Source: Prillingera fragicola (Eukaryota; Basidiomycota; Tremellomycetes; Trichosporonales; Trichosporonaceae). From it: a DNA stretch of 64,000 bases. The notes under the pieces are model-generated. The model was not told the DNA's origin and ran no database searches. It saw nothing but the letters and a program-made list of their open reading frames with translations. Both the position numbers and the translations under genes were made by a program. The stretch is taken from NCBI GenBank assembly GCA_002335605.1, contig BEDY01000001.1:992001-1056000 (forward strand). Reading direction: 5' to 3'. Positions 56,009-64,000 of this stretch are shown here, in pieces. Each line of letters opens with the position of its first letter. Position 1 is the stretch's first letter.

Positions 56009-57839
56009 ATGACTATGGCCGTCAACATCAACGACTTGCCCCCGCGCGACAGCGCTGTGTCTACTCCATTCCCCACCTCGCCCAAGGTCAAGCATGATGC
56101 CGACGGTGCCACGCCTTGCTTCCTTAGCGACAAGGCAAAGGTGACGGAGATTGACGGCAGTGAGTACCAAACAGCGGCTAGGTGGGCAGCAGGTGTACGA
56201 GTCCGCTGCGTCGTAGCGAATCGCCTGGCGACAGGGAGACAGACCGAGCAACTGCTGACCCACAGTTCGTGGCCTCATGCCCCTCGAAGCCCCTGGTATC
56301 ATCACCTTCGTAAGTCGCCGATGTAGTTTGTCATTAAGTGCCGTGCTGACGTTGCAGCTGTAAGCTCTCCATCGATGTCGGGCAGCACCAGCATGCTAAC
56401 CTCTCAGTGCCGGTCGTCCTAACCCCGTGACCTTCCCCTTCGAGTCCATTACCCTCAACCTCAAGGCGCCCCTCGGCTCCCCCGACGAGAAGCCCGTCAG
56501 CATCAGTCTCGAGGGCGAGGACCTCAACGTTGCCATGCAGTACGGTCCTTCAGCTGGTCTGAACAGCGTTCGCAAGACGCTTAGTGACCTCCAGACCCAT
56601 GTGCATGGACGCCAGGAGGGCAACTGGGCCATCTCCCTCGGTTCTGGTAGTCAGGACCTCATGAGCAAGGTGAGTTTGGGAGGCTGTGGACGTGGAAAGA
56701 GGAGAAAAAATTGGCGTGGTCCGGGAGCGTGGGCGCAACTATAGACGCGTCTGGACCGCCTGTTCGTGTGCCGTGGTGATCGACCTGCAGATCGTCCTGG
56801 GTGTGGGGGCAGCCTGCCTGGTGTCCAAGCGATCTTGCCTCGAAAGGCACCTCATGAAACTCGCCTGTGGTCCCTGTCAAGATAAGCAACTTTCACGCAG
56901 TCGCTGATCGTCCAGGCCTTTGCCGCTCTTCTCAATCCCGGTGACCCCGTGCTCCTTGAGACACCTGTGTACTCTGGTGTGCTCCCTGCTCTCCGCTCTC
57001 TCAACGCCAAGATGGTCGAGGTTGATGTCGATGACCAGGGCCTCGACCCCAAGCGCCTGGACGAGATCCTTGCCAACTGGCCCGCCGACCAGAAGCGCCC
57101 TCGCATTGTCTACTCGACCCCTACCGGATGCAACCCCTCGGGCTGCTCGGCCACCGCCGAGCGCAAGCTCGAGGTGCTCAAGCTCATGAAGAAGTGGGAT
57201 CTTCTCATGATGGAGGACGACCCTTACTTCTACCTCACCACCCCTCTTATCCCATCCTACTTCAACCTTGAGACTCAGGTCTTCCCCGAGGGCGGCCACG
57301 TTCTCCGCTTTGACTCGTTCTCTAAGCTCATGTCGGCCGGTATTCGTCTTGGCTACGCCACGGGCCCCAAGGATATCCTCCACGCCATCGACGTCAACAC
57401 TGCGGGCATGAACCTGCACACTTCGGCCCTGTCGCAGGCTGTCGCCGGCCGTCTCCTCGACCACTGGGGGATTGATGGGTTCCTCGCCCACTCGGCGGCC
57501 GTCTCAGAGTTCTATCGCAAGCGCCGCGATGCCTTTGAGGCTGCTGCGCGCGAGCACCTCGGTGACCTCGCCACCTGGGTCTCCCCCGTTGCAGGCATGT
57601 TCCTGTGGATCGACCTGTCGCCCGCCGGCATCACCGACTCGTACACTCTTATTCGCAAGGAGGCGTTTGCCAAGGGTGTTCTCGCCGTTCCCGGAGCGGC
57701 GTTCTACCCCTCTGGCCGCAAGAGCCCCCACGTTCGTGTTAGCTTCTCGGTCATCGACATGGAGCACGAGGTCCCCGAGGGTCTGCGCAGGCTGGCTGGT
57801 GCTATCCGTGACAAGCGCAAGGAGCTTGGCCTCGAGTAA
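56009..57839 (+). CDS. ARO8: Aromatic/alpha-aminoadipate aminotransferase (Aro8-like)
   Basis: PLP enzyme of the KAT/AADAT subfamily, transaminating aromatic amino acids, kynurenine or alpha-aminoadipate. Exons: 56009-56159, 56266-56309, a 2-nt microexon 56358-56359, 56408-56669 and 56901-57839; 465 residues. Conserved blocks include AGRPNPVTFPFE, ALLNPGDPVLLETPVYSG, YSTPTGCNPSGC, MEDDPYFYL, and the PLP-lysine context FDSFSKLMSAGIRLGY, ending PHVRVSFSV. The junction after GIITF can only reach AGRPNP in frame if the two bases CT are kept between two consensus introns (48 nt each), giving ITFLAGRPNP, which has the same length as the family segment. The last intron is 231 nt. The exact substrate is not determined by sequence. 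Confidence 0.9.
56358..56359 (+). other. Predicted 2-nt microexon
   Basis: The bases CT lie between a 3' splice site (gctgacgttgcag, 56345-56357) and a 5' splice site (gtaagc at 56360). Skipping them puts the next exon out of frame with a stop within a few codons. Confidence 0.6.
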
Positions 57840-58047
57840 GGGCGAGTCAATAGAACACACCGCTGTTCGCCACCAAACCATAAAAGTTGATAGATAGAAT
57901 GCGCTGGAATCTGGTGATGTTACACTTATTGCGTACTCCGGAGGCCAGGGTTAAACACACGTCTGTCTGGTGAGCCGCGGAAGAGTGATGGCAGGGGGGG
58001 CTGAGCATTCGTAAGCTCAACAGCACGCCAGGAAGAAAAAAATCATG

Positions 58048-58132
58048 GGGCGTGTAGCTCAGTTGGTAGAGCGCGTCATTAGCATTATCAGTCTACTTGA
58101 CGAGGTCTTTGGTTCGATTCCTAACTCGTCCA
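58048..58132 (+). tRNA. tRNA-Ala (AGC) with a 12-nt intron
   Basis: Cloverleaf read by eye: acceptor GGGCGTG against CTCGTCC, with the G3-U70 pair that marks alanine tRNA, discriminator A, D arm GCTC/GAGC, anticodon stem CGTCA/TGACG and loop TT-AGC-A...T. The intron is 58085-58096, at the canonical position after base 37. The T loop TTCGATT is intact. There is one mismatch in the acceptor stem (T6-T67) and one in the T stem, so it may be a weak or degenerating copy. A TTTTT run follows ten bases after the end. Confidence 0.75.
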
Positions 58133-58141
58133 CACCCTTCC

Positions 58142-58146
58142 TTTTT
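58142..58146 (+). terminator. RNA polymerase III terminator T5
   Basis: Five T residues ten bases downstream of the tRNA-Ala end, the normal Pol III stop signal. Confidence 0.6.
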
Positions 58147-58447
58147 GGCTCTCTGCGCATGTTGATTCGTCACCAATGCGCCGAGGATCCGAGGAAGAGC
58201 AGCGACGTCGGGCGGACTGCAGTGGTGGAGCGCACTGAAATTAATTTCTGGGCGCGTGAGTGGCAGCAGGATAAATCCATCACGTGATTCGTGTCCCATT
58301 CACTTCTGAAACACGTGGCGATCCGCACGACAAGATGCTCATCCTGATATCGCGAGCCGATGCTGCATGTTACAATGCGGGGACGCTGCAGCGTGCCTGT
58401 TAACATGCCAGGAGCTGTCATGATGCTCATTGTCCACTCTTCCTGTC
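58147..58447. other. Intergenic region after the tRNA
   Basis: About 300 bp between the tRNA and the next gene; no feature recognised. Confidence 0.45.
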
Positions 58448-59962
58448 ATGTCCCAAATAACACAGCAGCGGTCAGGCGGCACGGCTTCGATACTCGACGC
58501 AAAGGCTTATCCCCATATCGTCAACCTCATTCTTGATAACGCCGGTCGCCATGGCCTGCTGGCTCTTCGAGCAACCTGCCGCGCCTGGCGCGCACACGTC
58601 GACGCGCTCCTTACCAGACATGTCGTCCTCTCCAATAGTTTGCCATGGCCGCGTGAACGACTGCGTGAGGGCGACTGGACTTCAGGAAAGGACTATACGT
58701 GGCGGCTCGCATCACCCATACCAGTCCTTGACTGGCATGTCACAGTATCTGGACCTCGTAAGCGGCGGTTGCCGCTGTTCATTACATGGGACACGACCTA
58801 CTCGGTCTCTCTACCAGCCCTTGTGAAATCATTCGGAGAAACGCCAGCTGCGCCGCTTCGCGCTGACGAATGGTACGCGGCATCACCGGCAGTCCAAGTG
58901 CCGTCGATGTGGGGGCTGTTCGCGAGCAAGAAGAACAGCAAGGATAGTGAGGCATACAATGTGCGCCAGGCCGTAAGACGGGCAGCATCGACTACTGAGT
59001 GCTTTGGAACGCCTCTATCAGGGACTCTGCCACGCGTTGTGGACGTAGCAGGTCCCGTACCCAGGCCGCGCCGTCGTGAGTTGCTAAGCGCTCTATCACA
59101 GCCTTTCATCCTGCGCTCGCGGCGACCAACTAGTAATGAGTACGTCGATTACGCAGAGCACTGGCATATGTCTGTGGAAGACAAGGACAAGGAGCCGTAC
59201 CGTAACCGCAACGATCCGCCCAGTGTAGCCTATCAGAAGAGTAGCGGGGCCGCGGCACCTGTGAGGACCCTCGTGTTGTTTGAACACTATTACGAGGGAC
59301 GCTTTGCCCACGGTGGGGAGAAGTGCCCAGTTTCCTACGACACTAGCAGCTTGGAGTCCATCGAGCTGGCACGCGCGGAAAAGCTCGTGCGCAACATCAC
59401 CCATGCGCACTGGGCGTACCCCTCAAAGGATCGCGTACTTCGGCCGGCAGTCGCATTGAAAGAGATTGTCCTCATCTTTCACGAGAGTAATGCCAATATG
59501 GGCGGTAATTGCTTGCCTTACGGCACAGGCTCTGGATCCCATATCCTCAACAGCCTGTTCACAGTTGGTGACGCCTTACTACCACATTCCGTGCGCATCA
59601 CGTTTGTCGACTTGGATACCTTGCCCGCGTGCCAATTCTTTCGACCACCACTGAGCCCCTCCGCTGTCCCGTGCTCCGGGGGTCGTGTGCCGCTAGCCGA
59701 CTACAAGTCGGCGCTGCTCACGATATTGCGCTCCGACATCAGACAAACCGTCCCGCCAGCGGGCATGTGGTCTGACAGGCCTGGCTCAGCGACCGGCGGT
59801 TCGCACGCCGTTGCTGAGTGGTGGGATGCCAACCCTCAGGCTATGGACGCGATTTTGGCGAATGTCAGATTTCTTACAAAGGACGAGTACATTACCGAGG
59901 TGGGGCTCGATCTGTACGTGATTGAGTCGTACGAAGGGTTTGCCGGTAGTACTTTTGATTGA
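58448..59962 (+). CDS. Hypothetical F-box-like protein
   Basis: Intronless, 504 residues from ATG at 58448 (an earlier TTG in frame is not a likely start). The N-terminal 60 residues (YPHIVNLILDNAGRHGLLALRATCRAWRAHVDALLTRHVVLS, read as a guide across positions 58507-58632) have the length and hydrophobic pattern of an F-box-like helix bundle followed by a short basic linker. No leucine-rich repeats are seen after it; the rest is unassigned, with a Trp/Tyr-rich centre and an acidic C-terminal end. Such single-exon orphans with an F-box-like start often occur as expanded families in related yeasts. Function is unknown and the F-box call is weak. Confidence 0.65.
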   Translation: MSQITQQRSGGTASILDAKAYPHIVNLILDNAGRHGLLALRATCRAWRAHVDALLTRHVVLSNSLPWPRERLREGDWTSGKDYTWRLASPIPVLDWHVTVSGPRKRRLPLFITWDTTYSVSLPALVKSFGETPAAPLRADEWYAASPAVQVPSMWGLFASKKNSKDSEAYNVRQAVRRAASTTECFGTPLSGTLPRVVDVAGPVPRPRRRELLSALSQPFILRSRRPTSNEYVDYAEHWHMSVEDKDKEPYRNRNDPPSVAYQKSSGAAAPVRTLVLFEHYYEGRFAHGGEKCPVSYDTSSLESIELARAEKLVRNITHAHWAYPSKDRVLRPAVALKEIVLIFHESNANMGGNCLPYGTGSGSHILNSLFTVGDALLPHSVRITFVDLDTLPACQFFRPPLSPSAVPCSGGRVPLADYKSALLTILRSDIRQTVPPAGMWSDRPGSATGGSHAVAEWWDANPQAMDAILANVRFLTKDEYITEVGLDLYVIESYEGFAGSTFD

Positions 59963-60094
59963 GTAAGATGCTCGCATCGCTGATGAATAAACCCTGTATC
60001 CTTTGCAAAATGTGGCCTGCACCGTTATGAACTGATAATTAGGAAACGGAGCTAGACGGCATCGTCTCAAGCCCAAGAAACATTGCCTCTCTGG

Positions 60095-60427
60095 CTAATG
60101 ATACGGCATTGCAGAGCTTCTGCCTGCGTTCTGGAGTCTTGAGTTTATCATGTTCGGAGCCCCATTTAGTAAAGACAAGGTATTAATGTCCTGGGTTCGT
60201 ATTTTCCGCACCAGAAATCCTTGGTGTGAAATAAGTTTGATCTCTTGCTCCAGTACGCAGTCAGCGAACCAGAGCATTGTTAGAACGCTGTCCGAAGCGC
60301 CCGGTGCCAGAGCGTACCGAGGACGCTTGGCACTGAGGACCATATCTAAAACGGCCTCAGGCACAGGACGGCCGAAGACTTTTTTTTGTGTTTTTGCTCC
60401 GGTAAGCTGTCTGCCCATGGCGACCAT
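60095..60427 (-). pseudogene. Possible remnant of a short-chain dehydrogenase C-terminus
   Basis: An isolated 110-codon minus-strand frame. Its middle (PEAVLDMVLSAKRPRYALAPGA, followed by a hydrophobic stretch) resembles the C-terminal part of AYR1/17-beta-HSD-like dehydrogenases, but no nucleotide-binding or YxxxK part is found upstream. It could equally be a chance frame. Confidence 0.25.
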
Positions 60428-61956
60428 TTCGCACCTAGTCCGTCCGCCGCCAGCCTCTGGCAGGCAGTCCGAGGTGACATCCTGTGGGGTGCTTGAATGC
60501 GGGTCCAGTAGAGCGGAGAGCGCGGTGGTTTCGGATACCAGGACGGGTATGGAGCAGTTAATTCAACCAGTGTCCAGCCTTGGTCGGCCGCACTTCCGGG
60601 GTATCGGTGCCTGAACTTGCCAACATGCCAGGCCGCGGCTGAACCGAGAGACTGCGACGGCCGCAGAGCTGCAGATGGATCGCATGCAAAGAAGGCTCAC
60701 ATGGCGCCTTCAATTGTCGTATTAATGCAGCCATGCAGTCGTGTGCATCCGTGAGATAAGACGTCGTCCATAAATCCAGGTCTCCGCCGTCGCTTGGCAG
60801 ATCATTGTGATGACCATGCCGACTACTTGGCTTCTCTACGGTTGCGCCGATTCCTGTATGACTCCAGACATCACCCCCGAGCCCCAGGTGACTTCGACAA
60901 TGCCCTTACTGTCGTTTAAGGTAACTCGCTATCATGACGTCTGGGCATTGCTATTTCTGTCCCGTGTCCTGCCCAGGATCGGCAGATCGTTCTTGAGGCA
61001 TGCATCGAGACGAGGTCTGCACAGGCAGGAGAACAGAGGCAGCACCTTCGGCGCGGCCAACGGAAGAAGGGTGGATTGTGTGGCGTTTTGAAACAAGCCA
61101 GCCAATCATGCTGATGAAAGAATCATGTCGGCCGGTCCATTTTGACTTTCATCTTCTGGACCATTGTCGGTACCTGGTAAAGTGGAGCTCATTGCACCAA
61201 CGTAAACCTTCTGATCCACATTGCCCGTGTGCGGGAGCCATCCAAGCTTTACGTGCATGATGCAGAGCTACTGCACAGAGCATAGGGCTTGGTGCCTCCG
61301 GGGTAGAGTTCCGGTCCTCAAGTACGTGCGCTCAGTGGCGCTGCGCTGCCAACAATGTACCTTGGGCAATATTGAGAATCGCCTGCTCAGCAGCGCGACG
61401 CGGCCGACAGGCAGAAGGGCACAGCACCAATGTGACAGTCTAAGCGCGAACAATCAACGAGTCCCGAGTCAGTTTATAGGATCTGGACTGTAGTACAGAT
61501 GGCTGCTCGAGGTCATTCCAAGCTGGAACCGAGTTTCGGTTCGGGCGTCGTCGTCCTTGCCTGCTTATTACCGTCATGCGGTGTATCTCGGTGCCAGATC
61601 ATGTGTGCACTAGCGGTCCCCCGCCCGTCAGCGTGCGCGATTAGGCCAGATGATGCAGCAGTATGCTACAGTTACATGTAGTAACTACTGTTAAACTGCC
61701 GAGCCAGAGATGGTAACTGCTTCGGACAAGCTCACCCGACAATCGTCCTGGACGGATGCAACACTAGCCCCCGATTCGCAGGGTATTTTAACCAAGCCCA
61801 CGGCCGATACTAGTCGTGACCCGACCTGCATCTTGCCAGTCCTATCCCATCGCCCGCATAGCTCTGTACACCTGCTCGACCACTGTATGCCAAGAACAGG
61901 GCTGGAGTGCGAAAGAGTCCGAAAAAAAACCCAGAATTTCTCGTCTACCCCTTGTT

Positions 61957-61965
61957 ATCAGATAA
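61957..61965 (+). promoter_or_regulatory. Iron-type GATA site ATCAGATAA (in palindrome TTATCAGATAA)
   Basis: About 240 bp ahead of the multicopper oxidase ATG. ATCWGATAA is the extended consensus of fungal iron-regulatory GATA factors (SreA/Fep1 type; Cir1 in Cryptococcus). The palindrome gives two opposed GATA cores sharing bases. Regulation by iron is inferred. Confidence 0.5.
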
Positions 61966-62199
61966 TTCCGCCCTGGCGCACGAGGCCTTTAAACCCCCCG
62001 TTCAACTCTCGGTGCTCATCGCTTCCCCCCGTGTCTGCGCAACCTTTTGAGGCCTTTTTCTGCCCTCTACCCACCCGGCCCCTCGCCAGAGCCACCAAAG
62101 CCGTCGTCCCTCGACAGTAAAAGACGTGTGTACGACCACACGGACATCAACACTCCCCCAACCGGCTAATCTTGCTTTTCTGGAGCAACGCCAGTTGAC

Positions 62200-64000
62200 A
62201 TGGTCTCTACCACCCTCCTCGCGGCGCTGCCGCTCGCGGCCGTCGCCAATGCTGCCATCATTGAGCACTGGTGGAACATTTCGTACGCCATGGCCAACCC
62301 CGACGGTCTCTTTGAGCGCCGTGTTATTGGTGTCAACGGCACCTGGCCGTGAGTTTTTTTTGCCTGCCGACTGGCTGGGGATCTCTGTGCTCGCTTGAAG
62401 CTTATACCTGTTCAGTCCTCCCGCCCTTGTTGCCACCCAGGGTGACAAGCACATCATCCACGCTTACAACGGTCTCGGCGATGAGAAGACCCCCACTGCT
62501 CTCCACGCGCACGGCATGTTCTTCAACGGCTCGGCATACTTTGACGGAGCTGTTGGTGTGACCCAGTGCGGTATCCCTAGCGGCCAGACCCTCGACTACG
62601 AGATCGACACCTCGGGTAACCAAGGTACCTACTGGATTCACGGTCACTTCAGCGGCCAGTACGTCGACGGTCTCCGTGCCCCCAGCATTATCCACCCCGC
62701 TGCCGACAAGAAGCGTACCGACAACGTTACCTGGGATGATGAGATGACCCTTATTGTTGGCGACTGGTACCACCGCCAGCACAACGACATGCTTGAGAAC
62801 GACTTCCTTCACTGGTCTAACCCCACCGGTGCCGAGCCCGTTCCTGAGTCTGCTCTTATCTACCTCATGGACCGCGACGGCAAGTACCTCCACTCCAACG
62901 AGGACCTTTCGAAGGGTGTCGGCACCAACGATGATGCCACTCTGCCCTTTGAGGCTGGCAAGACCTACCGTCTCCGTATTGTGAACATGGCTGCGCTTTC
63001 CATGTTCTACATTGCCCTCGACCAGCACGACATGTACGTCATCGAGACCGACGGTGTCGAGTGCGAGCCCCTCCTCATGTCCCACGTCACCATCTCGGCC
63101 GCTCAGCGTTACTCGGTCCTCGTCAAGGCTAAAAACGAGACCAACAAGAACTACGCCATGATGGTCATTCAGTCGGTCGACATGTACGACGCCGTTCCCG
63201 AGGAGCTCATCCTCAACAACACTGTCCAGATTGTTTACAACGAGGCCAACGAGAAGGCTGAGGAGGTCGAGTACGTTGCCATCCCCATGATCAACGACAC
63301 CGACTTCAAGCCCGTCTTCCACGTTCCCTCGGCTACCCCCGACGTCGAGTTCACCATGCACGCGTTCTTCGACACCTTCAACGACGGAACCAACCGTGCT
63401 TCGTTCACCCTCGACGAGGGCTTCCAGAACTCGACCTACTCGTCGCCTGTTGTTCCCTCGATCTTCACCGCCATGAGCATGGGCAAGCAGGACGTTTTCC
63501 TCACCGACATCTACGGCCACCAGACCAACGCCGTCTCCTACAAGCACGGCGACATGGTCCAGCTTACCGTCTTCAACTGGGATGCTGGATTCCACCCCTT
63601 CCATCTCCACGGTCACGAGTTCATGGTTATCACCAAGTCGTTTGACGTCACGTCGGACGACCTTGTCGTCAACCCCACTCTCATCGACATCCAGGACAAC
63701 CCCGCTCGTCGCGACACGATCACCATTCCCCCCGGTGGCAACGTCGTCCTCCGCTGGCGCGCCGACAACCCCGGTGTCTGGTTCTTCCACTGCCACATTG
63801 ACTGGCATCTGTCGTCGGGTCTCGCTGCCGTCTTCGTTGAGGCTCCCGATGCCATGCAGGAGAAGCTCCAGATCCCCCAGCAGCTGTACGACCACTGCAA
63901 GATCCTCAACACACCCACCACCGGTAACGTTGTCGGTCTCAACTCGACCACCAACTTCAAGGGCCAGCCTTGGGGACCCTTCCACGTCGTCATGGACTGG
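62200..64000 (+). CDS. FET3: Fet3-type multicopper oxidase (ferroxidase), 3' end outside the window
   Basis: Oxidises Fe2+ for uptake by an Ftr1 permease. Exons 62200-62348 and 62416 to the right edge. A signal peptide is visible (MVSTTLLAALPLAAVANA). Copper ligands are intact: HAHGMFFNG, TYWIHGHFSGQY, HPFHLHGHEF and WFFHCHIDWHLSSGL. The Fet3 marker NPTGAEP is present with Glu190, equivalent to the ferroxidase Glu185 of yeast Fet3, and QSVDMYDAVPEEL lies where the second acidic iron ligand is found, which separates it from plain laccases. The window ends at GPFHVVMDW, before the expected C-terminal membrane anchor. Several N-glycosylation sites are present. An iron-type GATA palindrome lies upstream. 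Confidence 0.88.

Larger units (their letters stand above)
59963..62199. other. Gene-poor region, 2.2 kb
   Basis: It separates the F-box-like gene from the multicopper oxidase. It contains a possible gene remnant at 60095-60427 (-), scattered short frames, and, in the last 250 bp, the GATA palindrome and a CTTTAAACC-type core promoter. No RNA or transposon was recognised. Confidence 0.5.

Noticed and set aside
58045..58287. Short open frame starting MGRVAQLVERV
   Set aside because: This is the tRNA-Ala sequence read as protein, a well-known false gene product.
62402..63985. 527-codon open frame antisense to the multicopper oxidase
   Set aside because: The sense frame has intact copper ligands; strong codon bias in GC-rich genes leaves the opposite strand open. 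The antisense product is a Val/Gly/Asp-rich mirror with no family features.

Overview
This 64 kb window is nuclear DNA of a basidiomycetous yeast-like fungus, most likely a Tremellomycete and probably of the order Trichosporonales. The placement is inferred from dense, GC-rich genes cut by many very short introns (mostly 35-60 nt, GTRNGT donors, CTRAC branch sites), a basidiomycete-type DUF6534 membrane protein, and recognisable fungal orthologues. There is no sign of a virus, plasmid, CRISPR array or intact transposon. Gene models below are exon-intron reconstructions made by eye. For most of them (not all; the models of the histidine gene, the two intronless genes and the DUF6534 gene were not summed this way) the exon lengths add to a whole number of codons.

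Layout. 0.1-12.4 kb: alanine-glyoxylate aminotransferase (-), a two-HKD phospholipase D-like protein (+), an APSES/ankyrin cell-cycle transcription factor of the Mbp1 type (-), RNA polymerase III subunit Rpc17 (+), and an equilibrative nucleoside transporter (-). 12.8-19.6 kb: a large Zn2Cys6 protein with an RGG tail (+) and a nine-exon unknown protein with two GC-AG introns (-). 20.2-31.2 kb: vacuolar armadillo protein Vac8 (-), an MMTAG2-like RS protein (+), Svf1 (+), an unknown protein (+) and MICOS subunit Mic60 (+). 32.3-33.8 kb: DUF6534 membrane protein (-), bracketed by G and C homopolymer tracts. 36.1-50.0 kb: a 1847-residue TBC-domain protein lacking the usual catalytic fingers (+), a CorA/Alr-type Mg2+ transporter with an SMN instead of GMN signature and an overlapping uORF (+), the trifunctional histidine enzyme His4 (-), and methionine sulfoxide reductase MsrA (+). 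50.5-60 kb: an F-box/LRR-like protein (+), the RAI1/DXO decapping nuclease (+), an Aro8-type aminotransferase (+), an intron-containing tRNA-Ala(AGC) (+), and an F-box-like orphan (+). 60-64 kb: a gene-poor stretch with a possible gene remnant, then a Fet3-type multicopper oxidase (+) that runs off the right edge.

The genes are mostly independent housekeeping functions rather than a pathway cluster. The most unusual signals are in gene structure and control: a 2-nt microexon required in the aminotransferase, 6- and 11-nt microexons inside the APSES DNA-binding domain, a uORF whose stop overlaps the Mg2+ transporter start (ATGA), an iron-type GATA palindrome ahead of the ferroxidase-like gene, an MCB box ahead of the MBF-type factor, and a TBC domain that seems catalytically dead. 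No multi-gene system that I would call undescribed was found.
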